This document shows, piece after piece, positions 1 to 8,320 of a DNA stretch of 64,000 nucleotides; the stretch's first letter is position 1, and the number at the start of each line of letters is the position of its first letter. The notes below the pieces were generated by a model. The model was not told the DNA's origin and searched no databases. It saw nothing but the letters and a program-made list of their open reading frames with translations. The DNA is from Roseateles_E cavernae. GTDB lineage: Bacteria; Pseudomonadota; Gammaproteobacteria; Burkholderiales; Burkholderiaceae_C. Made by a program: the position numbers and the translations under genes. Location of the stretch: positions 62,001 to 126,000 of the forward strand of contig NZ_JBDPLH010000003.1 in assembly GCF_040187885.1 (NCBI RefSeq), written 5' to 3'.

Positions 1-184
1 TGGGGGTCGAGCAGGAGCGGATCGGTTGGCCATCCAGATGCACGGTGCAGGCGCCGCACAGCGCCATGCCACAGCCGAATTTGGTGCCGGTCAGCTGCAG
101 GTCTTCGCGCAGCGCCCACAGCAGGGGTTCGTTGGGATCGGCGTCGAGCGAAACGGGCTTGCCGTTGACGGTGAACTTGATCAT
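1..184 (-). CDS. (2Fe-2S)-binding small subunit of a molybdenum hydroxylase, truncated by the window edge
   Basis: Only the first 61 residues lie in the window; the 3' part runs off the left edge. The N-terminus reads MIKFTVNGKPVSLDADPNEP and is followed by GCGMALCGACTVHLDG, the plant-ferredoxin-type 2Fe-2S loop (CxxxxCxxC) with another Cys in RSC. This is typical of the roughly 150-residue small (alpha) subunit of isoquinoline 1-oxidoreductase and related xanthine-oxidase-family aldehyde dehydrogenases. That subunit passes electrons from the molybdopterin large subunit, usually encoded just downstream, which here would be outside the window. Family assignment is firm; the substrate cannot be inferred. 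Confidence 0.85.
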   Translation of the reverse strand, partial: MIKFTVNGKPVSLDADPNEPLLWALREDLQLTGTKFGCGMALCGACTVHLDGQPIRSCSTP

Positions 185-266
185 CGGATGTTCCTCTTGC
201 GGGGAAGGAAGGGCTGGAGGTGGCGGCGAGCCTACACCGTTTGCGCCGCGCTTGCACGCGGGCGAC

Positions 267-2990
267 TCAGCCCGGCCCCAGCGTCGTCAGCACCGGCGTC
301 AGCGCCGCCTCGACGCGCGCCTGCGCGGCATCCAGCAGGGCCGCCTCGTCGCCGGGCAAGACCTGACCCAGGGCCTGGGCGGCCCGGGCCAGCTCGTCGG
401 CCTCCAGCGCCTGGGCCAGCTTGGCCAGATCGGCCACCAGCAGCAGGCACTGCTGCAAATCGCCGCCGGCCCGGGCCAGGGTCCAGCTGCTGCGCCAGGC
501 GCCGAGGAAGACGCGAGCATGGCTCAGGCGCCGCTCGTCCAGCGATCCGAGCTGCGGCGACTTGGCCGCCACCGCCCGGCGCGGCCCGGGGGGCGGCTGC
601 TCGGCCGGCCGGCCATGACGCGCCAGGGCTTGCAGCAGCTCGGCCTGGCTGATCGGCTTGGTCAGATGGTCGTCGCAGCCGGCCTCCAGGCTGCGCAGCG
701 TGTCGCTGCCGAAGGCATGGGCCGTCAGCGCGATCACCGGCGTGCGCGGCCAGCCCTGCTCGGCCTCCAGGCGGCGCAGCTCGCGGGTCGCGCTGTGACC
801 GTCCATGCCGGGCATCTGCACATCCATCAGCACCAGATCGAAGGCCTGCTCGCGCAGGCGCTGCAGGCCCAGCGCGCCGTTCTCGGCCAGCGTGATGTGG
901 TGGCCGTAGGGCTGCAGCATGGCCTCGATGACCATCACATTGACCTCGTTGTCCTCACACAGCAGGATGTGCTGCGGCGCCGCCTGCGCCAGCGGCATGC
1001 TGGCGGCCGGGGCTGCGCCCGGCTCGGGGGCGGCCACGGCCGGCAGCGGCAGCGCGATGAAGAAGCTGGAGCCGCGGCCGGGCTCGCTGTCGAGCCAGAT
1101 GCGCCCGCCCATCATCTGCACCAGGCTGCGGCTGATCGACAGCCCCAGGCCGGTGCCGCCGAAGAAGCGCGTGACGCTGCCGTCGGCCTGCGAGAAGGGC
1201 TGGAAGATCAGCTCGTGCTTGCTCGGCGCGATGCCGATGCCGGTGTCGCGCACCGCGATCACCAGCAGCCCGTCGGGCTCGCGCCGCGCGCTGAGCTTGA
1301 TGCCGCCCTCGCGGGTGAACTTGATCGCATTGCCGATCAGGTTCAGCAGCACCTGGGCCAGCCGTTTGGCATCGCCTTGCACCCAGCCCTCGGCGCTGGC
1401 ATCGAAGTCCAGCTCCAGCGTCAGGCCCTGGGCGGCGGCGCGGTGCTGCACCATCGCCAGCGTCTGCTCGACCAGCTCGCGCAGGCTGAAGCGGCCGCTC
1501 TCCAGGCTCAGTCGGCCGGCCTCGATCTTGGAGATGTCCAGCAGGTCGTTGATCAGCTCGAACAAGGCCTGGCCCGAGGAGCGGAACACATCGACATAGC
1601 GGCGCTGCTCGGGGTTGAGCTCGGTCTTGGCCAGCAGCTCGGCCATGCCCAGCACCGCATTCATCGGGGTGCGGATCTCGTGGCTGACATTGGCCAGGAA
1701 CTGGCTCTTGGCCTGGTTGGCCGCTTCGGCGACCTGGCGCTCGTACTGCAGGCGGCGGTTCTGCACCTGCTCCCAGCGCAGCTGGGCCAGGCCGGTCAGC
1801 GCCAGGCCCAGACCGAGCACGGTCAGCGGCCCCAGCAAAGGGGTCAGGACTTGCCGCTCCAGCGACAAGGCGGCCGCGCCCGCCAGCAGCAGCAGCACGC
1901 CGGCCGCGGCCAGCGCATGGCGGCTCAGCAGCGGCCGGCCGCTGCCGGCGGTCCACAGCGCCGGCAGCATGGCCAGCAGCCACAGCAGGCCTTGCCAGGG
2001 CAGCGGCGCCGGTCGCAGCCAGGCCTCGGGCCGCGCCATCGCCGCATAGCTGGCGGCCAGCAGCTGGGTGCCCGAGAGCTGGCCCTGCGGTGTCAGCACC
2101 GCATCGGCGAAGAAGGCGCTGCTGCCGATGAAGACGCTGCGCCCGCGCAGGCGCTGGCGCAGCGCGGCGTCGTCGCGCGCGCCCAGCGCCGCCTCCATCA
2201 GCTCGGTCCAGCCGAGCCGGGGCAGGGCATCGGGCTGCGCCGGCAGGCGCAGGCGCAGCCGGCCCTGCTCGTCCAGTGGCCAGCTCAGTGCGCCGACGCT
2301 CAGGCGCCGCTGCGCCGCGTCCAGCTGCCAGCGCTCGCTGCCCTGCTGGCGCAGATGGGCTGCCAGCGGCAGCGAGGGCAGCAGCCGGCCCTGGGCCGTG
2401 TGCAGCAGCGGCAGGCGGCGCAGGCGGCCGTCGGGGTCCAGCGGCGCCGTGATCACGCCGACATGGCGGGGCTGCAGGCTGTCGCTGGGCAGGGTCAGGG
2501 CCGGCCAGGCGATGGCCGGCGTGGCCGGTTCCAGCGGCACCGACAGGCGCGCCAGCAGCGAGCTCTCCTGCCGGTCGATCTCCACCGCCTGCTGCAGCCC
2601 GGCGGCCGCCAGCACGGTGTCGGGCCGCTTGCCTAGCGCGCGCGCGAATTCGGCGTCGCCGGGCCGGTTGCCGCCGAACACGATGTCGAACACGATCAGC
2701 TCGGCGCCGGCCTCGCGCAGCCAGTCCAGCGCCAGCGCGTAGACCTCGCGCGAATAGGGCCAGCCGCCCAGGCGCGGCTGCAGCGCCCGCAGCGAGGCGT
2801 CGTCGATATCGACCAGCAGCACCTGCTCGTTGGCCGGCTCGGGCGCGCTCAGGCGCAGCTGCAGATCGTCCAGCGGATAGCCCAGCTGGCGGTAGCCGGT
2901 GCCCAGGCACAGCAGGGCCGCCAGCGGCAGACCCAGCAGCGGCCAGGTGGCCAGGCGAGGTCGGAACAGGCGTGTGGGTGGGCCGGTCAT
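267..2990 (-). CDS. CHASE2-domain hybrid sensor histidine kinase/response regulator
   Basis: A 907-residue membrane hybrid kinase. Order seen: N-terminal membrane anchor (about 15-35), extracytoplasmic CHASE2 sensor (about 40-320, with VLLVDIDDASL and ELIVFDIVFGG), a cluster of hydrophobic segments (about 330-405), HisKA with the phosphoacceptor H437 in NVSHEIRTPMN, HATPase_c with DTGIGI and GGTGLGLSI, then a receiver domain with D723 in LMDVQMPGMDG and the Lys in LTKPI. The last 120 residues look like an Hpt domain whose histidine is replaced (VADLAKLAQ where AHTLKG is expected), so the relay target is probably another protein. It lies 28 bp downstream of the LysM/FecR gene on the same strand, a common pairing for CHASE2 proteins. 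The ligand is unknown. Confidence 0.9.
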   Translation of the reverse strand: MTGPPTRLFRPRLATWPLLGLPLAALLCLGTGYRQLGYPLDDLQLRLSAPEPANEQVLLVDIDDASLRALQPRLGGWPYSREVYALALDWLREAGAELIVFDIVFGGNRPGDAEFARALGKRPDTVLAAAGLQQAVEIDRQESSLLARLSVPLEPATPAIAWPALTLPSDSLQPRHVGVITAPLDPDGRLRRLPLLHTAQGRLLPSLPLAAHLRQQGSERWQLDAAQRRLSVGALSWPLDEQGRLRLRLPAQPDALPRLGWTELMEAALGARDDAALRQRLRGRSVFIGSSAFFADAVLTPQGQLSGTQLLAASYAAMARPEAWLRPAPLPWQGLLWLLAMLPALWTAGSGRPLLSRHALAAAGVLLLLAGAAALSLERQVLTPLLGPLTVLGLGLALTGLAQLRWEQVQNRRLQYERQVAEAANQAKSQFLANVSHEIRTPMNAVLGMAELLAKTELNPEQRRYVDVFRSSGQALFELINDLLDISKIEAGRLSLESGRFSLRELVEQTLAMVQHRAAAQGLTLELDFDASAEGWVQGDAKRLAQVLLNLIGNAIKFTREGGIKLSARREPDGLLVIAVRDTGIGIAPSKHELIFQPFSQADGSVTRFFGGTGLGLSISRSLVQMMGGRIWLDSEPGRGSSFFIALPLPAVAAPEPGAAPAASMPLAQAAPQHILLCEDNEVNVMVIEAMLQPYGHHITLAENGALGLQRLREQAFDLVLMDVQMPGMDGHSATRELRRLEAEQGWPRTPVIALTAHAFGSDTLRSLEAGCDDHLTKPISQAELLQALARHGRPAEQPPPGPRRAVAAKSPQLGSLDERRLSHARVFLGAWRSSWTLARAGGDLQQCLLLVADLAKLAQALEADELARAAQALGQVLPGDEAALLDAAQARVEAALTPVLTTLGPG
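357..369 (+). repeat. Dispersed 13-bp word CAAGACCTGACCC, copy a
   Basis: Exact copy near the 3' end of the CHASE2 kinase gene (coding GQVL on the minus strand). Preceded by GGG, giving a partial GGGCA/TGACCC stem. Confidence 0.85.
1841..1853 (-). repeat. 13-bp word, one mismatch, copy i
   Basis: GGGTCAGGACTTG: reverse complement of the word with one mismatch, inside the CHASE2 kinase gene. Confidence 0.5.
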
Positions 2991-3018
2991 GGTCAGGCGG
3001 CCCGCGATGCCCGGTGGC

Positions 3019-4644
3019 TCAAAGCGCCAGCAGCAGCAGACTCAGCGGCAGCAGCCAGAGCCAGCGCGAGCGCGGGACCTCGAACTGCTGCGTGCCGCCA
3101 TAGGGACCGGCGGTGCCATCGGCCGTCAGCGTGCGCACCCGCAGGTAGTAGCTGCCGGGCTCGGGGCGCGGCAGCGCGGCCTGCGGCTGGTCGACGACGA
3201 GCTCCTGCAGCTCCTGCTTGAAATCGGGGTCGCGAGCCCATTGCAGCTGGTAGCGCTGCCCGGGTTCGCCGGCCTGCCAGCGGAACTGCAGCTCCTTCTC
3301 GCCAACTTCGGGCGGCTCTACGGCCGGGCTGGGCGGCAGCGGGCGCAGCGTGAAGCTCTGCACCGGCCCGAACGGCCCGGCATCATCGGGCGCGGCGATG
3401 CTGGCCAGTCGCCAGTGGTAGCGGCCCGGTGGCAGGGTCAGGTCTTGTTCGGTGCCGGCGATGTCGCTGCGCTCGTGCAGCGGCTCGGCGAAGTCGGCGC
3501 CGGCCGCGACCTGCAGGCGGTAGCGCTGGGCGGCCAGCGCGCGCGTCCAGCTCAGCGTCAGCTTGTCGCCGTAGACCACCGCCTCGGCGACCGGGGCGCG
3601 GCTGAACGGCGGCTCGGGGCGGGCCTTCAGCGTGAACAAGGCATCGGCGGCCTGGCCCTCAAGGCCCAGCGCGTCGATTGCACGCACGCGCAGCGTGTAG
3701 CGGCCGTCCGGCAGATCGGCCCAACGGGCCTGCGGGGTCGGGAAGACGCCGTCGAGCAGCAGGCGGTCGAAGTCGCCCTCGGCATAGACCTGGGCGCGGT
3801 AGGCGCTGGCGCCATCCAGCGGCTGCCAGGCCAGTGTGGGCGGCAGGCTGCTCAGCGTGATCGGCGGGCCCTGCAGCGCCGGCGCGGCCAGCAGCGCCCG
3901 GACGGCAGTCGGCTGGCCGGGCTGGGCGAGCGCGCCCTGGCCGGCCTTCAAGGTCTGCCGGTCGGCGGCCACCGCGCCGCTGAGCACCTGAACCCGGGTC
4001 TGGCCGGCCGTGCCCAGCTGCACGCGGAACTCGGTGCCGCGCACACCCAGATTGACGCTGGGCGTGCGCATCTCGTAGCGCGGCGGCTGCGCGGCATCGG
4101 GCTGGACGCGGCTGTCGGCGCCGCCCTGATCGAGGCGCAGCTGCACGGCCGGCAGCGCGCTGCGGCCATAGACCAGCAGCTGCTCCAGCGTCAGGCGGCT
4201 GTCCGGCGCGATCAGCAGGCGCGAGCCATCGACAAAACGCAGGCTGATCGAGGACTGGGCGCCGGTGCGCAGCTGGTCGCCGCTGCGCAGCTCGGTGCCG
4301 GCACTCAGCGCGGCGGGCGGGCCGGGCGGGCGCAGCAGACTGGCTTCGCCCTGGGTGAACAGCACACGGGCCACGCTGGCCTCGCGCTGCAGCCAGGCAA
4401 TCGGCAGGCGCAGCGTGCCGCCGGGTGGCAGCTTCAGCGGATCGGCCACCTGGTTGAGGCGCTGCAGATCACGCCAGCTGTGCTTGGCGTCGAGATAGCT
4501 CTCGGTCAGGCCGATCAAGGTGTCGCCCGGCTGGATGCGGTAGTTCCAGTGGGCCTGGGTCGTCTGTGCCTGCAGCGGCAAGGCCGCTGCGGCCAGCACA
4601 GCTGCCGCCGCCGGCCATAGCCATGTGTCGCTTCGCGATGTCAT
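3019..4644 (-). CDS. LysM/FecR-domain protein, membrane-anchored at its C-terminus
   Basis: A 541-residue exported protein. A signal peptide (WLWPAAAAVLAAAALPLQAQ) is followed by a LysM domain (about 33-80, IQPGDTLIGLTESYLD), then a FecR domain (about 100-220: LRSGDQLRTGAQSSISLRFVDG and NLGVRGTEFRV). Two or three fibronectin-like beta repeats (WxxxxGAxxYRxQV pattern) come next, and a last hydrophobic stretch ending LLPLSLLLLAL. The ATG at 4644 was chosen because it directly precedes the signal peptide; an upstream extension has no such logic. FecR domains here are likely periplasmic sensing or scaffold modules working with the CHASE2 kinase encoded 28 bp downstream. The LysM suggests contact with peptidoglycan. 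Role in signalling is inference. Confidence 0.88.
   Translation of the reverse strand: MTSRSDTWLWPAAAAVLAAAALPLQAQTTQAHWNYRIQPGDTLIGLTESYLDAKHSWRDLQRLNQVADPLKLPPGGTLRLPIAWLQREASVARVLFTQGEASLLRPPGPPAALSAGTELRSGDQLRTGAQSSISLRFVDGSRLLIAPDSRLTLEQLLVYGRSALPAVQLRLDQGGADSRVQPDAAQPPRYEMRTPSVNLGVRGTEFRVQLGTAGQTRVQVLSGAVAADRQTLKAGQGALAQPGQPTAVRALLAAPALQGPPITLSSLPPTLAWQPLDGASAYRAQVYAEGDFDRLLLDGVFPTPQARWADLPDGRYTLRVRAIDALGLEGQAADALFTLKARPEPPFSRAPVAEAVVYGDKLTLSWTRALAAQRYRLQVAAGADFAEPLHERSDIAGTEQDLTLPPGRYHWRLASIAAPDDAGPFGPVQSFTLRPLPPSPAVEPPEVGEKELQFRWQAGEPGQRYQLQWARDPDFKQELQELVVDQPQAALPRPEPGSYYLRVRTLTADGTAGPYGGTQQFEVPRSRWLWLLPLSLLLLAL
3435..3447 (-). repeat. 13-bp word, exact, copy b
   Basis: Exact reverse-strand copy inside the FecR gene, read in frame as QDLT. 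Confidence 0.85.
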
Positions 4645-4703
4645 CTGGCGCCCCCCGAGCGCGCGGACGGCGCTCTTGTCGGCTGATGTTATCGGAAGGC
4701 GGC

Positions 4704-5078
4704 TTACTCGCTGATCGGCCAGACGCGCTCGCACTGGCGGCAGCGCACCTGCAACCCGTGGCTGTCGGCGCCCACCAGCACGAAGCGCGCATAGCTGCCG
4801 CAGCCGGGGCATTCGGCCTGATGGGCGATGTGCTCGGCATGAGCCAGCAGATAGAGGTAGCGGCGCAGCGCCCAGACACCGGCGAGGCCACACAGCGCGA
4901 TGCTGACCACGTCCATCAGCTTGTCGGCCATGCTGTGGAAGGTGAAGAAGCCCTCGAAGGCTGCCATCAAGCCGATCGCGCTCAGAAAGGCCAGCACCAG
5001 ATGGGCATGGCCGCTCAACAGTTCGCGCTCGTACCAGCGCTTGAACCCGTGCTTGCGTATGCCGTCGGCCAGCTTCAT
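4704..5078 (-). CDS. Small two-pass membrane protein with a cytoplasmic zinc ribbon
   Basis: A 124-residue protein not assigned to a named family. Two hydrophobic segments (about 24-45 and 56-73) are followed by a short soluble tail with two Cys pairs, C90-x2-C93 (ECPGCG) and C113-x2-C116 (RCRQCERVW), spaced like a zinc-ribbon knuckle. The N-terminus is basic (MKLADGIRKHGFKRWYEREL), predicting a cytoplasmic start. It lies 59 bp upstream of the LysM/FecR gene on the same strand, so co-transcription with the FecR-CHASE2 pair is possible. Function unknown. Confidence 0.7.
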   Translation of the reverse strand: MKLADGIRKHGFKRWYERELLSGHAHLVLAFLSAIGLMAAFEGFFTFHSMADKLMDVVSIALCGLAGVWALRRYLYLLAHAEHIAHQAECPGCGSYARFVLVGADSHGLQVRCRQCERVWPISE

Positions 5079-5387
5079 GTTTGCTCACCTCTCGCTGCCA
5101 CCCTGGTGGATGACCTGACCCTCGGCTCCACCGCAGGGCCTGCTGCCCGCGATTGTGGCCGGCCTCGCAGGGGCTAGGGGTTTGTGCTGAATTTGTTGTG
5201 TCTGTGCATCAATCCGCTGGCCGGCCAGGGCTTGGCTTTGATGCGGCTGACAAAATGAGGCCCCCGTTTTCAGGCCCTCAAGGCTGGCGCCTCGAGGGCC
5301 TGGGAACGGCACAACACTTCAAACAATCATATGGCGACGGACGCGCCCTGCGGGTGTCGTGCCGACCGCCCCTGAGGGGATCTCACA
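5079..5387 (+). promoter_or_regulatory. Leader region of the TonB receptor gene with two hairpins
   Basis: The 309 bp between the divergent zinc-ribbon and TonB-receptor genes contain no ORF I can support. A strong inverted repeat lies at 5271-5302: arms CAGGCCCTC (5271-5279) and GAGGGCCTG (5294-5302) match perfectly and enclose a further AGGC/GCCT stem. A second short hairpin, CCCC-TGA-GGGG at 5369-5379, includes the Shine-Dalgarno-like GAGGGGA 8 nt before the start codon. No uridine run follows either, and I see no cobalamin-riboswitch core. Control of translation is inference. Confidence 0.45.
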
Positions 5388-8231
5388 ATGTCTCGTTCTA
5401 CCCAGCGTCGGGCCCAATGGGCGCTGACCGGAGTCGCCATGGCCAGTGCCCTGGCCTGTTTCAATACCCACGCCGCCGAGCCCACCGCGCTGGAGCGCGT
5501 CGAGGTGACCGGCAGCCGCATCAAGCGGGTGGATGCCGAGGGCGCCGCGCCGGTGCAGGTGCTGCGCCGCGAGGAGATCAAGGCCTCCGGTGCCGCCACG
5601 GTGCAGGAGCTGATCAGGCAGCTGGCGGCCAGCACCACCAGCCTGAGCGACCTGAGCGGCAGCAACAGCTTTGCCGGCGGGGCTTCGTCGGCATCGCTGC
5701 GCAATCTGGGCAAGCAGTCGACCCTGACCCTGCTGAACTTCCGTCGCGTCGCGCCCTATCCGCTGGCCGACTACAACCAGACCTTCACCAATATCGACAG
5801 CCTGCCGCTGGAAGCGGTGGAGCGCATCGAGATCCTGAAGACCGGCGGCGCGGCCATCTACGGCTCGGATGCGGTGGCCGGCGTGATCAATATCGTCACG
5901 CGCAGCGACTATGAAGGCCTGATCGCCAAGGTGACGGGGCAGAGTTCTTTGAAGAACTCGCAGTTCAACGACCGCAGCGCCACCATCACCGGCGGCTTCG
6001 GCAGTTTGAACAAGGACCGCTTCAATGTGCTGGCCAATCTGGACGTCTACACCCGCAATGGCGTGATGTGGAACGAGGTGCTGGATGATGTGAATCCGGC
6101 CTACCGCGCCTACTCCTCCGGCTTTGGGACGCCCTCGTCCTACTCCTGGCCCGGCAACTTCCGCCGCAGGGGTGCCGACGGCAAGATCGCCCTCGTTCCG
6201 GCGACGAACTGCCCATCGACGCAAGTCATCTCGGGGCTGTGCCAGTACGACCGTTATGAACGCTTCGAGGCCACGCCCGCTTCCGACCGCGCCACCGCCC
6301 TGGTGTCGGGCCGGCTGTTGATCAGCGACACGCTGGAAGGCTTCTCCGAACTGCTGTTCTCGCGCACCAAGACCAGCTACCAGAGTGCCTACGATGCCTA
6401 TGGCGACGGCATTGCGCCGACGGTCTGGGGCGACCCTCAGACCAATGGGCTGAAGTCCTTCGCGCCGCGCGGCCTGCCGGCCGGCCACCCGTTGAACAAC
6501 ACCGGCGCGGAAGCGGCGTTCCGCTATCGCTTCAATGATGCGGGCAGCAGCAAGTTGGCGACGACCGACCAGTACCGCGCACTGGCAGGTCTGAAGGGGA
6601 CGTTTGCTGGCTATGACTGGGAGACCGCCGTCGGTGTGATGGGCGGCAAGACCACGTCCGACCAGCGCGGCTCTTTCAGCGTCACCGGGTTCAAGGAGGT
6701 GATCGGCGACTACACCAAGCCGGTGCTGGATGCCGACTTCTTCAACAAGCCCAATGGCTACAAGCTCGGTCAGGTCAATAGCGCCGAAGTGCTCAACAAG
6801 CTGTTCCCGGTCTTCGGCTACAGCGCCACGACCAAGCAGTACTTCCTGGACGGCAAGCTGAGCGGCGAGCTGGGCCAGTGGACCGGCGGCGCCATCGGCT
6901 TCGCCAGCGGCTTCGAGCTGCGTCGCGAGGACGTGAACATCGGCCCGCGTGGTGGCCTGGAGCGCGGCGACATCGTCGGCTATGGCTCGGTTCGTGCCGA
7001 TGCCAGCCGCAACTATGGCGCGGTGTTCGGCGAAGTCAGCCTGCCGCTGAGCAAGCAGCTGGAGATGCAGGCGGCCGCGCGCGTCGACAAGTTCCCTGGC
7101 TTCAGCGCCCATGTCTCGCCCAAGCTGAGCCTGCGCTTCCAGCCCAACAAGGAGGTGCTGCTGCGCGGCACGCTGGAGACCGGCTTCCGTGCGCCCAACC
7201 TGACCGAGAACGCCCCCTCGACCAAGTTTGCCTTCAACAACAACGTCAACGATCCCAAGCGCTGCGCTCAGGCCACCGCTTACTCGCGCGATCTGAAGGC
7301 TCAGGCGGCGGCCTTGCCGGCTGGCGACAGCAACAAGCAGCTGCTTACCGCGCAGGCGGACAGCGTGACGGGTGAGTGCCGGGTCGGCGTGGCCAGCATC
7401 GTGGCCCACAACCCCAAGCTGAAGCCCGAGACCAGCAAGAGCCTGACCTTCGGTGCCGCCTTCTCGCCCGCCCGCGATGTGGCGCTGACGGCGGACTACT
7501 GGATCATCGAGCGCAAGAGCGAGATCGGCCGCAAGAGCACCAATGACCTGCTGAGCATTGAAGACACGCTGGCACCCGGCGTTGTCAATCGCCTGCCACT
7601 GGAGAACGATGCCTACTTCGACGCTGCGGCCCGGGCCAAGTACGGCGTGACGGCGGGCCGCCTGGCCTCGGTCGTGGCGCAGTTCGAGAACCTGTTCAGC
7701 ACCAAGACCAGCGGCGTGGACCTGAGTTTCAAGACCCAGGGCAACACGCCGATCGGCAAGCTGGGCCTGGATGCCGAGGCCACCTATGTGATCTCGTACC
7801 GCGCCTGGGTGGCTTCGCGCAAGGGCTATGGCGACAATCTGGCCGGGCGCTATGACTATCCGCGCTGGAAGTCCAAGATGGCGGTCAGTCACAACCTGGG
7901 CAAGTTCAGCCAGGTCCTGAGCCTGCACTTCACGTCCAGCCGCCTCTTGAATGATGACTTCAATGCGCCGGCCTGGACCGTCGACGACTGCGCGAAGACC
8001 AAGGGCCTGACCGAGGCGCAGTGCATCGTGGCGCCGGAGTCCCGGCTGGACTACAACGTCAGCTATGACGTCACCAAGGCGCTCAAGCTGAGCGCCAATG
8101 TGCGCAATCTGCTGGACGAGCGTCCTTCCACCAACTATCGCGCCTTTGGCGTGGGCGGCATCATTCCGCAGGACCGCGAGGATGTGCAGGGCCGCATGCT
8201 GCGCCTGACGGCCGAGTACACCTTCTGGTGA
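5388..8231 (+). CDS. TonB-dependent outer-membrane receptor
   Basis: A 947-residue receptor. A signal peptide (to about residue 29, ending NTHAA) is followed by VEVTGSRIKR, the start of the plug domain (about 40-170) with the typical ERIEILKTGGAAIYGSDAVAG and INIVTR. A 22-strand-type beta barrel follows, containing RGTLETGFRAPNLTE, and the chain ends with an aromatic residue (LTAEYTFW) as outer-membrane proteins do. The GSRIKR opening groups it with receptors often used for carbohydrates, peptides or other large nutrients rather than only siderophores. No substrate genes are adjacent, so the ligand is unknown. The start at 5388 directly precedes the signal peptide. A tandem-hairpin terminator follows. 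Confidence 0.93.
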   Translation: MSRSTQRRAQWALTGVAMASALACFNTHAAEPTALERVEVTGSRIKRVDAEGAAPVQVLRREEIKASGAATVQELIRQLAASTTSLSDLSGSNSFAGGASSASLRNLGKQSTLTLLNFRRVAPYPLADYNQTFTNIDSLPLEAVERIEILKTGGAAIYGSDAVAGVINIVTRSDYEGLIAKVTGQSSLKNSQFNDRSATITGGFGSLNKDRFNVLANLDVYTRNGVMWNEVLDDVNPAYRAYSSGFGTPSSYSWPGNFRRRGADGKIALVPATNCPSTQVISGLCQYDRYERFEATPASDRATALVSGRLLISDTLEGFSELLFSRTKTSYQSAYDAYGDGIAPTVWGDPQTNGLKSFAPRGLPAGHPLNNTGAEAAFRYRFNDAGSSKLATTDQYRALAGLKGTFAGYDWETAVGVMGGKTTSDQRGSFSVTGFKEVIGDYTKPVLDADFFNKPNGYKLGQVNSAEVLNKLFPVFGYSATTKQYFLDGKLSGELGQWTGGAIGFASGFELRREDVNIGPRGGLERGDIVGYGSVRADASRNYGAVFGEVSLPLSKQLEMQAAARVDKFPGFSAHVSPKLSLRFQPNKEVLLRGTLETGFRAPNLTENAPSTKFAFNNNVNDPKRCAQATAYSRDLKAQAAALPAGDSNKQLLTAQADSVTGECRVGVASIVAHNPKLKPETSKSLTFGAAFSPARDVALTADYWIIERKSEIGRKSTNDLLSIEDTLAPGVVNRLPLENDAYFDAAARAKYGVTAGRLASVVAQFENLFSTKTSGVDLSFKTQGNTPIGKLGLDAEATYVISYRAWVASRKGYGDNLAGRYDYPRWKSKMAVSHNLGKFSQVLSLHFTSSRLLNDDFNAPAWTVDDCAKTKGLTEAQCIVAPESRLDYNVSYDVTKALKLSANVRNLLDERPSTNYRAFGVGGIIPQDREDVQGRMLRLTAEYTFW

Positions 8232-8240
8232 TGAGGGCTT

Positions 8241-8300
8241 GATCGACCGGCGTGCCGGTCGATCGGGATGAGCGGGAAGGCCGGGCTTGCCCGGCCTTCC
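8241..8300. terminator. Tandem hairpins between convergent genes
   Basis: Two perfect stem-loops lie back to back in the gap between the TonB receptor stop and the TetR stop. The first is 8241-8264 (10-bp arms GATCGACCGG/CCGGTCGATC, loop CGTG). The second is 8275-8300 (12-bp arms GGAAGGCCGGGC/GCCCGGCCTTCC, TT loop) followed by TATTT. Position and symmetry suit a bidirectional transcription terminator. Confidence 0.75.
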
Positions 8301-8320
8301 TATTTCCGAGAGGCATCCGT

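Noticed and set aside
45..2636. Long open frames on the strand opposite the CHASE2 kinase gene
   Set aside because: Arg/Gln/Ala-rich low-complexity antisense translation typical of GC-rich DNA, with no motif or start signal. The minus strand has a complete domain set.
5079..5387. Cobalamin riboswitch upstream of the TonB receptor
   Set aside because: No conserved B12-box-like core or other riboswitch motif could be found by eye.
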